The translations under genes were made by a program, and so were the position numbers. 64,000 bases of DNA from Cupriavidus taiwanensis LMG 19424. Lineage in GTDB: Bacteria; Pseudomonadota; Gammaproteobacteria; Burkholderiales; Burkholderiaceae. The stretch lies in NCBI RefSeq assembly GCF_000069785.1, contig NC_010528.1, positions 1,798,001-1,862,000 of the forward strand. The letters are read 5' to 3'. Shown in pieces: positions 27,158 to 37,218 of the stretch. The first letter of the stretch is position 1. Each line of letters begins with the position of its first letter. Below the pieces are notes generated by a model. It made no database searches and was not told the origin of the DNA. It was given only the letters and a program-made list of their open reading frames with translations.

Positions 27158-29062
27158 TCAGTAGGCGCCGCCAACGGCGTGCCGCGCAACAAAATGGCCG
27201 AGCGCGCCGCTGCCGGCGACCTGCACCAGCGGCTGCACCACCGGCTCGTCGCCGACCGCGCGGATCGGGCTGGGGATCTCGTCGTTCAGCGGCTCGCGCC
27301 GCAGGTGGCGCCGCGCCGGGTCGGCGATCGGCACCGCCGACATCAGCTTTTTCGTGTACGGGTGCTGCGGGTTTTCGAAGATCGCGCGGCGCGGGCCGAT
27401 CTCGACGATCTGGCCCAGGTACATCACCGCCACGCGATGGCTGACGCGCTCCACCACCGCCATGTCGTGCGAGATAAACAGGAAGGCGATGCCGAGCTCG
27501 CGCTGCAGGTCGAGCATCAGGTTGACGATCTGCGCCTGGATCGACACGTCCAGCGCCGACACCGATTCATCCGCCACCACCACCTTGGGGTTCAGCGCCA
27601 GCGCGCGCGCAATGCAGATGCGCTGGCGCTGGCCGCCGGAAAACTCGTGCGGATAGCGCGCCGCGTGCGACGGATCCAGCCCCACCTTGTCGAGCAGCCA
27701 CGCCACGCGCTGCTGCGCGTCCTTGCCGCTGGCAACCTGGTGCACCAGCAGCGGCTCCATGATCGAATAGCCGACCGGCACGCGCGGATCGAGCGAGGCG
27801 AACGGGTCCTGGAAAATGAACTGGATATTGCGGCGCAGGGTCTGCAGCGCCGCGCCTTCGAGCTTGCTGATGTTCTGCCCGTTGAATTCGATGGTGCCGC
27901 TCTGGCTTTCCACCAGGCGCAGCAGCGAGCGGCCGGTGGTGGACTTGCCGCAACCGGATTCCCCCACCAGCGCCAGCGTCTCGCCGGGATAGAGATCGAA
28001 GCTGACCTGCTCCACCGCGTGCACGCGCCGCGTCACGCGGCCGAACAGGCCGCCGGGGACGTCGAATCGCGTGACCAGGTCCTGCACCCGCAGGATCGGC
28101 GCGACGCCCGGGGCCACCGTATCCTGCGGCGCGGCCGGCTCGGGGCTGGCGCTGTCCAGGCGCAGCAGCGGGAACTTGGCCGGCAGGTCGGTGCCGCGCA
28201 TGGCGCCCAGCCGCGGCACCGCCGACAGCAGCGCGCGTGTGTACGGATGCGCCGGCGCGCGGAACACGTCGTCGGAAGTGCCCTCTTCCACCTTCTCGCC
28301 GCGGTACATCACCAGCACGCGGTCGGCCACTTCGGCGACCACGCCCATGTCGTGGGTGATGAACACCACGCCCATGTGCATCTCCGCCTGCAGACTGCGG
28401 ATCAGCTGCAGGATCTCGGCCTGGATGGTGACGTCCAGCGCCGTGGTCGGTTCGTCGGCAATCAGCAGTGCCGGCTTGCACGACAGCGCCATCGCGATCA
28501 TCACCCGCTGGCGCATGCCGCCGGAAAGCTGGTGCGGATAGCGCTCGAGCACGCGGCGCGCTTCGGGGATGCGCACCAGCTCCAGCATGCGCAGCGCCTC
28601 GGCGCGAGCCGCCGCGCGGCTCTTGCCCTGGTGCAGGCGGATCGATTCCGCGATCTGCTCGCCCACCGGGAACACGGGGTTGAGCGAGGTCATCGGCTCC
28701 TGGAAGATCATCGCCACGTCGGCGCCGCGCACGCTGCGCAGCGTCGCGTTGTCCGCGCGCACCAGGTCGATCACCTCGCCGCCGCGCCGGCGCAGTGCCA
28801 TGCTGCCCGATGCAATCTTGCCGCCGCCATGCTCGACCAGCCGCATCAGCGCCAGCGAGGTCACCGACTTGCCCGAGCCCGACTCGCCCACCACCGCCAG
28901 CGTCTCGCCGCGATCGACATGGAAGGACAGGTTGCGTACGGCCTCGACGGTACGCTCGGACGTGGCGAAGCGCACGGTAAGCCCGTCTACCTGGACGACG
29001 CGCTCGGGCGGCATGACGATGCCAGATGCGGGAACGCGCGCTGGCGCTGGGGTAGTAACCAC
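27158..29062 (-). CDS. gsiA: Fused double ATPase of the peptide/glutathione importer
   Basis: A 634-residue protein with two complete ABC ATPase domains in one chain, equivalent to DppD plus DppF. Domain 1 has Walker [12 protein letters not shown] and signature LSGGMRQRV; domain 2 (from about residue 325) has [11 protein letters not shown] and FSGGQRQRI, each followed by its Walker B region. The fused form is characteristic of GsiA. It lies 48 bp after the isoaspartyl peptidase gene. Confidence 0.94.
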   Translation of the reverse strand: MVTTPAPARVPASGIVMPPERVVQVDGLTVRFATSERTVEAVRNLSFHVDRGETLAVVGESGSGKSVTSLALMRLVEHGGGKIASGSMALRRRGGEVIDLVRADNATLRSVRGADVAMIFQEPMTSLNPVFPVGEQIAESIRLHQGKSRAAARAEALRMLELVRIPEARRVLERYPHQLSGGMRQRVMIAMALSCKPALLIADEPTTALDVTIQAEILQLIRSLQAEMHMGVVFITHDMGVVAEVADRVLVMYRGEKVEEGTSDDVFRAPAHPYTRALLSAVPRLGAMRGTDLPAKFPLLRLDSASPEPAAPQDTVAPGVAPILRVQDLVTRFDVPGGLFGRVTRRVHAVEQVSFDLYPGETLALVGESGCGKSTTGRSLLRLVESQSGTIEFNGQNISKLEGAALQTLRRNIQFIFQDPFASLDPRVPVGYSIMEPLLVHQVASGKDAQQRVAWLLDKVGLDPSHAARYPHEFSGGQRQRICIARALALNPKVVVADESVSALDVSIQAQIVNLMLDLQRELGIAFLFISHDMAVVERVSHRVAVMYLGQIVEIGPRRAIFENPQHPYTKKLMSAVPIADPARRHLRREPLNDEIPSPIRAVGDEPVVQPLVQVAGSGALGHFVARHAVGGAY

Positions 29063-29110
29063 GGGTACTCCTTGGATGGCGGGATGCGGGACGGCCTGGC
29101 AGGCGGCGCG

Positions 29111-30082
29111 TCAGCCGTAGATCGACACGTCGACGGCCTCGCCCACCCGGGCGACACCGCGGTACATGCCTTCGGTGTTGAACGGCAGCGTGACGTTGCC
29201 ATCGCGGTCCACCGCGATCAGGCCGCCGCGGCCCTGGATGGCAGGCAGCTTTTCCATCACCACGCGCCGCGCCGCCTCGTCGAGCGGCAGGCCGGCATAG
29301 CGCATCTGCGCGGCGACGTCGTGCGCGGCCACGGTGCGGATAAACATCTCGCCAGTGCCGGTGGCGGACACGGCGGCCACGTCGTCGGCATAGCAGCCGG
29401 CGCCGATCAGCGGGGTATCGCCGACGCGGCCCACCTGCTTGTTGGTGACGCCGCCGGTGGACGTGGCCGCCGCGAGGTTGCCGCGGCAGTCGCAAGCGAC
29501 GGCGCCAACGGTGCCGAACTTGCTGTCGGGATCGATCGGCGCCGTGCCCCGCGCCTGCTGCGCCGCCAGCGTGGCGGCGTCGTGATCGAGCAAGGCCATG
29601 CCGGCATTGCCGCGCGCACGCTGCCACTGGTCGTGGCGGGCCTGGGTGAAGTAGTACTCGGGCGCTACCAGTTCCAGCCCCTGCGCCTGCGCGAAGGCCT
29701 CGGCGCCGGCGCCGGCAAACAGCACATGTTCGCTGTGATCCAGCACCGCGCGCGCGGCCAGCACCGGGTTGCGCAGGCGCGTAACGCATGCCACCGCGCC
29801 GGCATTGCGCGTGGCGCCGTCCATCACCGCCGCATCCAGTTCATAGGTGCCGGCGTGGGTCAGCACCGCGCCCTTGCCGGCGTTGAACAGCGGGCATTCT
29901 TCGAGCAGGCGCACCGCCTCGGTGACGGCGTCGAGCGCGCTGCCGCCATCGGCCAGGATGCGCTGGCCGGCTTGCAGCACGTGTTGCAGCGCTTCGATGT
30001 ATTCGCGTTCGCGGGCCGCATCCATCGCCGCGCGGGTGATGGTGCCGGCGCCGCCGTGGATGGCAATGACAGCTGCTTGCAT
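29111..30082 (-). CDS. iaaA: Isoaspartyl peptidase / plant-type L-asparaginase
   Basis: A 323-residue Ntn hydrolase that removes beta-aspartyl residues from dipeptides and hydrolyses asparagine. The start AVIAIHGGAGTI and the self-cleavage site FGTVGAVACD (new N-terminal Thr) are typical, with STGGVTNKQVGRVGDTPLIG after it. Autocleavage should give alpha and beta chains of about 190 and 130 residues. As in E. coli it precedes the gsi genes. It starts 8 bp after the RpiR gene. Confidence 0.95.
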   Translation of the reverse strand: MQAAVIAIHGGAGTITRAAMDAAREREYIEALQHVLQAGQRILADGGSALDAVTEAVRLLEECPLFNAGKGAVLTHAGTYELDAAVMDGATRNAGAVACVTRLRNPVLAARAVLDHSEHVLFAGAGAEAFAQAQGLELVAPEYYFTQARHDQWQRARGNAGMALLDHDAATLAAQQARGTAPIDPDSKFGTVGAVACDCRGNLAAATSTGGVTNKQVGRVGDTPLIGAGCYADDVAAVSATGTGEMFIRTVAAHDVAAQMRYAGLPLDEAARRVVMEKLPAIQGRGGLIAVDRDGNVTLPFNTEGMYRGVARVGEAVDVSIYG

Positions 30083-30090
30083 AAGGGGAC

Positions 30091-31080
30091 TCAGGACTTG
30101 CGGGTGTTGGACGACCGCGCGCGCCGGGCGCCGGCCTTGGGTTCGGTGGATTGCGCCGGCATCGGCGCGGCCCGGCGCCCCGGCTCGGCATCGGGCGTGC
30201 CATACAGCCACGGCAGCAGGAATTCGGTCATTTCCGCGGCGGCCTTGACCGGGCGTTCGGCCCGGTGCGCGACCGCGCCGCACAGCGCCTCGATCAGCGC
30301 CAGCACGGTGGCATCGGAGTTGGCCGAGAGCCGGTTGCCGGCTTGCGCATACAGCGCGATATCGGCCAGCGGCGCCAGCGGCGAGGTCGGGCCGTCGGTC
30401 AGCGCCAGCACCTGGCCGCCGTGTGCCTTGACGCGCTGGGCCAGCTCGATCGAATCGGTCACATAGCGCGGGAAGGCGATCACGATCAGCAGGTCGCTCG
30501 GCTGCAGCTTGAACAGCTGGCGCGCGGCGTGCGAGGCGCCGCCCGCACCGGCGACCGAGGTCACCATGCGGCAATGCATTTCCAGGCCGTGCTGCAGCAG
30601 CCCGGCAAGGAAACCGCTGGCGCCGAAGCCCGCCACGTAGACGCGCTGCGCCCCCAGGATCGCCGAGACCGCGCGCTCGCATGCCTGCGCGTCGATGCCG
30701 CGCCTCGTGGCTTCGGCATTGGCCGCCGCATCCTCGAGCGAGGCGGCGAACACTTCGGCCACGGTGGCGGGTCGTTCCAGCTCGCTGCGCAGCCGCTCCA
30801 CCGGCGCCAGCGTGGCTTCGAAACCGCGCACCAGCTCGGCCCGGAACTGCGGATAACCGTCGAAGCCGAGCGCCCGCGCGAAGCGGTTGGCGGTCGCCAC
30901 CGAGACCTCGACCGCCGCGGCAAATTCATCGATGCGCATGGTTGCCGCGCGGAACAGATTGGCCAGCACGTATTCCGCCATGCGGCGGTGCGCCGGCGTC
31001 AGTGCCGGCAGGCTGCGTGCAATGCGGTCCGAAATCGAATGGCCAATGGGCATGGTGGAAGCGGTTGATCGACTGCGCAT
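30091..31080 (-). CDS. RpiR/MurR-family transcriptional regulator
   Basis: A 329-residue regulator with an N-terminal RpiR helix-turn-helix (ALTPAHRRMAEYVLANLF, VSVATANRFARALGFDGYPQ) and a C-terminal SIS sugar-isomerase-like domain (YVAGFGASGFLAGLLQHGLE, VIAFPRYVTDSIELAQ). SIS domains usually bind phosphorylated sugars, and MurR senses MurNAc-6-phosphate, so a signal from cell-wall recycling is possible. It is the first gene of the leftward operon, and a palindrome sits 17 bp upstream of its start. ATG 31053 is an alternative start. The C-terminus has a basic, low-complexity tail. Confidence 0.9.
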   Translation of the reverse strand: MRSRSTASTMPIGHSISDRIARSLPALTPAHRRMAEYVLANLFRAATMRIDEFAAAVEVSVATANRFARALGFDGYPQFRAELVRGFEATLAPVERLRSELERPATVAEVFAASLEDAAANAEATRRGIDAQACERAVSAILGAQRVYVAGFGASGFLAGLLQHGLEMHCRMVTSVAGAGGASHAARQLFKLQPSDLLIVIAFPRYVTDSIELAQRVKAHGGQVLALTDGPTSPLAPLADIALYAQAGNRLSANSDATVLALIEALCGAVAHRAERPVKAAAEMTEFLLPWLYGTPDAEPGRRAAPMPAQSTEPKAGARRARSSNTRKS

Positions 31081-31096
31081 TAGCGGGCGCGTCGTT

Positions 31097-31114
31097 GTGA
31101 AAATGAATTTACAC
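31097..31114. promoter_or_regulatory. Candidate RpiR operator palindrome
   Basis: GTGAAAAT-GA-ATTTACAC is an 18-bp palindrome with 7 of 8 bases matched in each half, set in an A+T-rich patch unlike its surroundings. It is 17 bp upstream of the regulator start codon, where it would overlap the promoter or leader of the operon. TGAAA...TTTCA-like palindromes are usual for this regulator family; binding here is inferred. Confidence 0.55.
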
Positions 31115-31355
31115 GCAACCGACTTACAAGAAAATAGAGTTTTGCCAGACCAAGGGTAATCCCTGAATTCGGCGGCTTTAGCGGCACTTTCACGGTGCAT
31201 GCATTGACGCGCTTCGACCCGCTTTGGCGCGCCCCTTGCACCGGCACGGCGTGCCGCGCACCGGAAACGCTACAATGCGGGCCAGCGCCACAGCGCAGGC
31301 CGCGGCCCGCGTTCACGGCGCTTTTTCTGTTTTTCACTCAGGCATTTCCCCTCTC

Positions 31356-33284
31356 GTGATCCGAATCGACCAGCTAGTCCTTCAGCGCGGCACCAAGGTG
31401 CTGTTCGACCACACCAGCGTGACGCTCAACCCGGGCGAGCGCGTGGGCCTCGTCGGCGCCAACGGCAGCGGCAAGTCGACGCTGTTCGCGCTGCTGCGCG
31501 GCGAGCTGCATCCGGACGGCGGCGATGTCAGCGTGCCGGCGCAGTGGCGGATCGCCCACGTGGCGCAGGAAACGCCGGCGGTCAGCCGCACCGCGGTCGA
31601 CTACGTGATCGACGGCGATACCCGCCTGCGCGAGATCGAAGCCGCCATTGCCGCGGCGCAGGCCAGCGGCGACGGCAGCGCCGAAGGCGAAGCCCATGCC
31701 GCCTATGCCGACGCCGACGGCTACACCGCGCCGGCGCGTGCCGAGGCCCTGCTGCTGGGCCTGGGCTTCACGCTGGCGCAGGTATCGCAGCCGGTGGCAT
31801 CGTTCTCGGGCGGCTGGCGCATGCGCCTGAACCTGGCACAGGCGCTGATGTGCCCGTCGGACCTGCTGCTGCTCGACGAACCGACCAACCACCTGGACCT
31901 GGACGCCATCGTCTGGCTGGAAGACTGGCTGGCGCGCTACCCGGGCACGCTGGTGATGATTTCGCACGACCGCGAGTTCCTCGACGCGATCTGCAATGTC
32001 ACGGTGCATATCGAGAACCAGCAGCTGCGCCGCTACGGCGGCAACTACACGCTGTTCGAGACCCTGCGGCTGCAGCAGATGGCGCAGCAGCAGGCCGCCT
32101 ACGCGCGCCAGCAGAAGGAAATCGCGCACCTGGAATCGTTCATCACCCGCTTCAAGGCCAAGGCGACCAAGGCGCGCCAGGCGCAGAGCCGGGTCAAGGC
32201 GCTGGAGAAGATGGAGCGGCTGGCGCCGGTGCACGTCGCCGCCGGCTTCGCCTTCGAGTTCCGCGAGCCCGATGCCGCGCCCAACCCGATGATGGTGCTC
32301 GACGGCGTCGATTGCGGCTACGCCGAAGCCGATCCGCCCGTCACCATCCTGCACAACCTGGCACTGTCGATCCAGAACGGCCAGCGCATCGGCCTGCTGG
32401 GCGCGAACGGCCAGGGCAAGTCGACACTGGTCAAGACCCTGGCCGGCACGCAGGACCCGCTCAAGGGCACCCTGCGCCTGGGCAAGGGACTGCAGATCGG
32501 CTACTTCGCCCAGCACCAGCTGGAAACGCTGCGCGACCACGACTCCGCGCTGCAGCACCTCGCGCGCCTGGCGCCGGACGTGCGCGAGCAGGAACTACGC
32601 GACTTCCTCGGCAGCTTCAACTTCCGCGGCGACATGGCCACCACGCCGATCGAGCCCTTTTCCGGCGGCGAAAAGGCCCGGCTGGCGCTGGCGCTGATCG
32701 TCTGGCAGAAGCCCAACCTGCTGCTGCTCGACGAACCGACCAACCACCTCGACCTCGATACGCGCGAGGCGCTGACCATGGCGCTGGCGCAGTTCGAAGG
32801 CACGCTGATCCTGGTCTCGCACGACCGGCACCTGCTGCGCGCCACCGCCGACCAGTTCATGCTGGTGGCCGACGGCACCATCCGGCCTTTCGATGGCGAC
32901 CTGGACGACTACCGCGACTGGCTGCTGCAGCAGGCCGCGGCCAAGCGCAATGCCGCCACCGCCGCGCACCAGGCGGAAAACGCCGGCGAGGCCGCCGTCA
33001 ACCGCAAGGACCAGCGCCGCGCCGAAGCGGACGAGCGCCAGCGGCTGTCGGCGCTGCGCAAACCGCTCACCAAAGAACTGGAAAAGGTCGAAAAACGCAT
33101 GGCGGTGCTGCAGTCCGCCAAAGCGGAGATCGACCAGTTCATGGCCGACGAAGGCAGCTACGCCGAAGCCAACAAGATGAAGCTGATGGAGATGCTCAAG
33201 CGCCAGGGCGAGGTCAACGGCGAGCTCGAGACGCTGGAAGAAAAGTGGCTGGAACTGCAGGAGCAGATCGAGCAGATTGCCTGA
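31356..33284 (+). CDS. ABC-F ATPase (YheS-like ribosome-associated)
   Basis: A 642-residue ABC-F protein with two ATPase domains and no membrane segments. It has Walker A GANGSGKST and GANGQGKST, signatures FSGGWRMRL and FSGGEKARL, both DEPTNHLDLD boxes, and the charged inter-domain linker. The C-terminal extension is a coiled coil (ELEKVEKRMAVLQSAKAEID). Length and tail match YheS/Uup proteins, which act on stalled ribosomes. The GTG start at 31356 is chosen because the first beta strand (IRIDQLVLQRG) begins there; upstream in-frame ATGs give a non-homologous leader. Confidence 0.93.
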   Translation: MIRIDQLVLQRGTKVLFDHTSVTLNPGERVGLVGANGSGKSTLFALLRGELHPDGGDVSVPAQWRIAHVAQETPAVSRTAVDYVIDGDTRLREIEAAIAAAQASGDGSAEGEAHAAYADADGYTAPARAEALLLGLGFTLAQVSQPVASFSGGWRMRLNLAQALMCPSDLLLLDEPTNHLDLDAIVWLEDWLARYPGTLVMISHDREFLDAICNVTVHIENQQLRRYGGNYTLFETLRLQQMAQQQAAYARQQKEIAHLESFITRFKAKATKARQAQSRVKALEKMERLAPVHVAAGFAFEFREPDAAPNPMMVLDGVDCGYAEADPPVTILHNLALSIQNGQRIGLLGANGQGKSTLVKTLAGTQDPLKGTLRLGKGLQIGYFAQHQLETLRDHDSALQHLARLAPDVREQELRDFLGSFNFRGDMATTPIEPFSGGEKARLALALIVWQKPNLLLLDEPTNHLDLDTREALTMALAQFEGTLILVSHDRHLLRATADQFMLVADGTIRPFDGDLDDYRDWLLQQAAAKRNAATAAHQAENAGEAAVNRKDQRRAEADERQRLSALRKPLTKELEKVEKRMAVLQSAKAEIDQFMADEGSYAEANKMKLMEMLKRQGEVNGELETLEEKWLELQEQIEQIA

Positions 33285-33323
33285 TCGGTCTGGGGTTCGA
33301 GTCTCCTCCCTCGCACCACCGCA

Positions 33324-33358
33324 AAAGAGAAACGGCGCCGATGGCGCCGTTTCTCTTT
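33324..33358. terminator. Bidirectional terminator between the ABC-F gene and dsbB
   Basis: AAAGAGAAACGGCGCC and GGCGCCGTTTCTCTTT form a perfect 16-bp stem with loop GAT. The A-rich and T-rich flanks serve both convergent genes. Confidence 0.85.
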
Positions 33359-33381
33359 GTGTCGTTCGCTTACCCGAGGGC

Positions 33382-33870
33382 TCAGCGGAAATTCTTCTCC
33401 CTGCGGATCAGCCCCACCGCCAGCGTCAGCGTCAGGATAAACAGCCAGATCAGCGACCAGGCCGGCACCGACAGCCCCAGCACCGGCGGCAGCGGCGCAG
33501 TGCACAGGCCGTCGGAGTAGAACAGCTGCGGCAGCACCTTGGCGGTGGGCAGCGCATTGACCCAGTTCTCGAGCGGATCGATGCCGCACGATGCCTTGGG
33601 ATTGAGCAGCAGCGACACATGGTAGACCGCCACCGCAATGCCGGCGATGCCCGACAGCATGCCCAGGCCCTGCCACAGCGAGCGCGTGTTCTGCGCCACC
33701 GCGGCCAGCAGCGAGAACAGCCCGATGCCGATAAAGGCGAAGCGCTGCATCACGCAGAGCGGACAAGGCTGGTAGCCCTTTTCGATCTGCAGGTAGAGCG
33801 CGACGCCGACCAGGGCGAAGGAGACGATGGCAATCAGCAGGAAATAGGCGCGGGAATTGGCTTGCATCAT
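33382..33870 (-). CDS. dsbB: Disulfide bond formation protein B
   Basis: A 162-residue inner-membrane protein with four hydrophobic helices that reoxidises DsbA and passes electrons to quinone. The first periplasmic Cys pair is in GYQPCPLCVMQR (CPLC) and the second in PKASCGIDPLE and SDGLCTAPLP. ATG 33867 (one codon later) is equally likely. It converges with the ABC-F gene at a shared terminator. Confidence 0.95.
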   Translation of the reverse strand: MMQANSRAYFLLIAIVSFALVGVALYLQIEKGYQPCPLCVMQRFAFIGIGLFSLLAAVAQNTRSLWQGLGMLSGIAGIAVAVYHVSLLLNPKASCGIDPLENWVNALPTAKVLPQLFYSDGLCTAPLPPVLGLSVPAWSLIWLFILTLTLAVGLIRREKNFR

Positions 33871-34011
33871 TGGAACCCAGGTGATCCGGTAATCATTGCC
33901 GTCAGTGGAGGGCGCGGCAGTGCTGCGCATTATTACCGATTTTGCGGCGCCTGCCCTTGGCGCCACATGCGGCGCCGGGCCCTTGGCTCGTGGCGGACTG
34001 ACGCATGGACA

Positions 34012-34575
34012 TCAGGCGCACGATGCCAGCCACGCCGCGCGCGGCAAGCGGTACAGGCAATGCGGCCGTAACGGGTGTCCCGGCGGCAATGCGGGATGGT
34101 CGAAGCCCTCGGCATCCTGGCGCATGCCAAGCCGTTCCATCACCGCGCGCGAGCGGGCATTGGCGAGCGTGGTGAAGGCGACGATTTCATTCAGCGCCAG
34201 GCGGCCGAAGCCGTAGGCGAGCGCGCCGCGCGCCGCCTCGGTGGCGTAGCCCTGCCCCCAGGCCTGCCGCGCCAGCCGCCAGGCGATCTCCACGCACGGC
34301 GCGAACGGCAGCGCGGCGGCCGGCTCGTGCAGTCCGACAAAGCCGAGGAAGGCATCGTCGGCGATGCGTTCGACGACCCAGACGCCCCACCCCTGCTGCG
34401 CGATCAGGCTGCGGCAGCGCCCGGCCATCGCATCGCTTTCGGCCCGGGTCAGTGGAGCCGGGAAATAGCGCATCACCTGCGCATCGGCATTGAGCGCGGC
34501 AAACGGCGCATAGTCTTCGTCGCGCCACTGGCGCAGCCGCAAGCGGCCAGTCTCGAAGGCGATGCCGGTGTCCAT
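34012..34575 (-). CDS. GNAT acetyltransferase (RimJ/RimL type)
   Basis: A 187-residue N-acetyltransferase. The start TGRLRLRQWRDEDYAPF and the CoA-binding segment AWGQGYATEAARGALAYGF are typical of the RimJ/RimL group, which acetylates protein N-termini or small amines. The acceptor is unknown. It starts only 3 bp after radA on the same strand, so it is probably translated from the radA message. Confidence 0.9.
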   Translation of the reverse strand: MDTGIAFETGRLRLRQWRDEDYAPFAALNADAQVMRYFPAPLTRAESDAMAGRCRSLIAQQGWGVWVVERIADDAFLGFVGLHEPAAALPFAPCVEIAWRLARQAWGQGYATEAARGALAYGFGRLALNEIVAFTTLANARSRAVMERLGMRQDAEGFDHPALPPGHPLRPHCLYRLPRAAWLASCA

Positions 34576-34578
34576 GGC

Positions 34579-35940
34579 TCAGTCCAGGTGGCGCACGCGG
34601 TCGATGGCCTGCTCGATGCGTTCGACCGCGATCACCTCGAGCCCGTCGATCTTCTGCTTGGGCGCATTGGCCTTGGGGATCACGGCCAGCGTAAAGCCCA
34701 GCTTGGCCGCTTCCTTCAGGCGTTCCTGCCCGCGCGGGCTGGGGCGGATCTCGCCGGCCAGGCCCACTTCGCCGAACACCACCAGGCCGCGCGGCAGCGG
34801 CTTGTTGCGCATCGACGAGTGGATCGACAGCAGCACCGCCAGGTCCGCCGCGGGTTCGGTAATCTTGACGCCGCCCACTGCGTTCAGGAAGACATCCTGG
34901 TCGAAGCAGGCAATGCCCGCGTGCCGGTGCAGCACGGCCAGCAGCAAGGCCAGCCGGTTCTGCTCCAGCCCCACCGCCAGCCGGCGCGGGTTGGGCACAT
35001 GCGCGGTATCGACCAGCGCCTGGATTTCGACCAGCAGCGGGCGCGTGCCTTCCTGCGTCACCAGCACGCACGAGCCCGGCACGGTCTCTTCATGCTGCGA
35101 CAGGAATAGCGCCGACGGATTACTGATACCGCGCAGGCCGCGCTCGGTCATGGCGAACACGCCCAGCTCGTTGACCGCGCCGAAGCGGTTCTTGAAGGCG
35201 CGGATCAGCCGGTGCGACGAATGGGTATCGCCTTCGAAATACAGCACCGTATCGACGATATGCTCGAGCACGCGCGGCCCGGCCAGGCTACCCTCCTTGG
35301 TCACGTGGCCGACCAGGATGATGGTGGTGCCGCTGCTCTTGGCGATGCGCGTGAGCTGCGCCGCGCATTCGCGCACTTGCGCCACCGAGCCGGGCGCCGA
35401 GGTCAGCGCCTCGGAATACAGCGTCTGGATCGAATCGATCACCGCGACCTCGGGCTTTTCCACTTCCAGCGTGGCCTGGATCTTCTCCAGCTGGATTTCG
35501 GCGAGCAGCCCCAGCGACGGGCTTTCCACGCCCAGGCGTTGCGCCCGCAGCGCGATCTGCGCGCCCGATTCCTCGCCGCTGACGTAGAGCACGCGGCGCT
35601 GTCCGGCCAGGTTGGCCAGTGCCTGCAGCAGCAGCGTGGACTTGCCGATGCCGGGATCGCCGCCGATCAGCACCACGCCGCCCGACACCAGGCCGCCGCC
35701 AAGGACCCGGTCGAACTCATCGATGCCGCTGGAAAAGCGCGGCACGTCGGCGGCTTCGATCTCGGCCAGCTTGCGCACCGTGGCCGATGCCGCGAGCGGC
35801 TGGAAGCGCTTGTTCGCGGCGGATTCCGCCACGGTCTCCACCAGCGTGTTCCACTGCTGGCAATGCGGGCACTGGCCGGCCCAGCGCGGCGTGGTGCCGC
35901 CGCATTCGGTACAGGTATAGACAGTCTTGCTCTTGGCCAA
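34579..35940 (-). CDS. radA: DNA repair protein RadA
   Basis: RadA (453 aa) is a RecA-like ATPase that promotes branch migration in recombination. It has an N-terminal zinc finger (CTECGGTTPRWAGQCPHC), Walker A GGDPGIGKSTL, the RadA-specific motif FKNRFGAVNELGVF and a Lon-protease-like C-terminal domain. It appears to start at TTG 35940 (LAKSKTVYTC), where homologues begin with MAKSK; upstream in-frame ATGs have no similarity. The GNAT gene follows in the same operon. Confidence 0.95.
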   Translation of the reverse strand: MAKSKTVYTCTECGGTTPRWAGQCPHCQQWNTLVETVAESAANKRFQPLAASATVRKLAEIEAADVPRFSSGIDEFDRVLGGGLVSGGVVLIGGDPGIGKSTLLLQALANLAGQRRVLYVSGEESGAQIALRAQRLGVESPSLGLLAEIQLEKIQATLEVEKPEVAVIDSIQTLYSEALTSAPGSVAQVRECAAQLTRIAKSSGTTIILVGHVTKEGSLAGPRVLEHIVDTVLYFEGDTHSSHRLIRAFKNRFGAVNELGVFAMTERGLRGISNPSALFLSQHEETVPGSCVLVTQEGTRPLLVEIQALVDTAHVPNPRRLAVGLEQNRLALLLAVLHRHAGIACFDQDVFLNAVGGVKITEPAADLAVLLSIHSSMRNKPLPRGLVVFGEVGLAGEIRPSPRGQERLKEAAKLGFTLAVIPKANAPKQKIDGLEVIAVERIEQAIDRVRHLD

Positions 35941-36096
35941 CGGAGGTCCTTGCAGAAAGAATCGAGCCGGGTGTGAAAGCGACCCGGCCCGCGGAAGTGG
36001 CGTAGTGGGCGAAGCGGCCCGAGGCAGCGCACGCGTACACAGCGTAACCGTGCGGCGCTGCGCCTGCACCGCCGCCAGGCGCGCACGCCGGCTACA

Positions 36097-37218
36097 TCAG
36101 GCGACCGCTGGCGCGGCGCTGTCCGATGCCGTGATGGTCGCCACCGTGGTCGGCACGCGCGGCGCCAGCGCGCACATCAGCTCGTAGCCGACCGTGCCGC
36201 TGGCCTGCGCCACTTCGTCGATCGGCAGGCCCTGGCCCCACAGCGTGACCGGGCTGCCGACGCGGGCCTTCGGGCACGGCGTCAGGTCCACGCACAGCAT
36301 GTCCATCGACACGCGCCCGACCAGCTCGGTGCGCACGCCGTCGACCAGCACCGGCGCGCGCTGCTCGCCCCAGCCCGAGGCATGGCGCGGATAGCCGTCG
36401 GCATAGCCGCACGCGACCACGCCGATGCGCATCGGCCGCTCCGCGGTGAACAGCGAGCCGTAGCCGACCGTATCGCCAGGCTGCAGGTCCTGCACCGCGA
36501 TCAGCTCGCTGTGCAGCGACATCGCCGGCTGCAGCCCCGTGCCCGCGATATCGGCATCGCGGCCGGTGGGCGAGGCGCCGTACAGGATGATGCCGGGACG
36601 CACCCAGGCGCGGTGCGCCTGCGGATGCCACAGTACCGCGGCCGAGTTCGACAGGCTGGCCTCGCCTGGCAGGTTGGCGGTGGCGGCGTCGAAGGCCTCG
36701 ACCTGGTGGGCAATGCCGCGCGGGCCGTCGGCATCGGAGAAATGCGTCATATGGACGATGCTGCCCACGCAGGGCATGGCGCGCGCGCGCTCCCAGGCGG
36801 CGCGATATTCCGCCGGATGGAAGCCGAGCCGGTTCATGCCGGTGTTGAGCTTGAGCTGGATCGCCAGCGGTCCCTTGGGGCGCGCGCTTTCTAGCATGCG
36901 CAGTTGCTCGTCGCAGTGGATTGCGGTGGTCAGCCGGTATTGCTCGATCAAGGCAATGTCCTGCGGCTGGAAGAAGCCCTCTAGCAGCAGGATCGGACCT
37001 TGCCAGCCGAGGTCGCGCAGCAGCACGGCCTCATTCAGGTCCAGCAGGCCGAAGCCATCGGCACCACGCAGTGCAGCAAAGACGCGGCGGATGCCATGGC
37101 CGTAGGCATTGGCCTTGACCACCGCCCAGACGCGCGCATCGGGCGCCTTGCGGCGGATCACGTCGAGATTGTTGGCCAGGGCGGGTTGGTGGATGACGGC
37201 TTGGATCGGTCTTGGCAT
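36097..37218 (-). CDS. alr: Alanine racemase
   Basis: A 373-residue PLP enzyme converting L- to D-alanine for peptidoglycan. The PLP lysine is in [13 protein letters not shown] and the second catalytic base Tyr is in [26 protein letters not shown] is also typical. It lies on the same strand as radA, 156 bp upstream of it, and is divergent from lplT. Confidence 0.96.

Noticed and set aside
26951..30466. An open frame of over 1,100 codons on the plus strand opposite the gsi/iaaA/rpiR genes
   Set aside because: It is rich in His, Arg and Gln, as expected for the reverse of GC-rich genes, and has no recognisable domain. The opposite strand has five clear genes.
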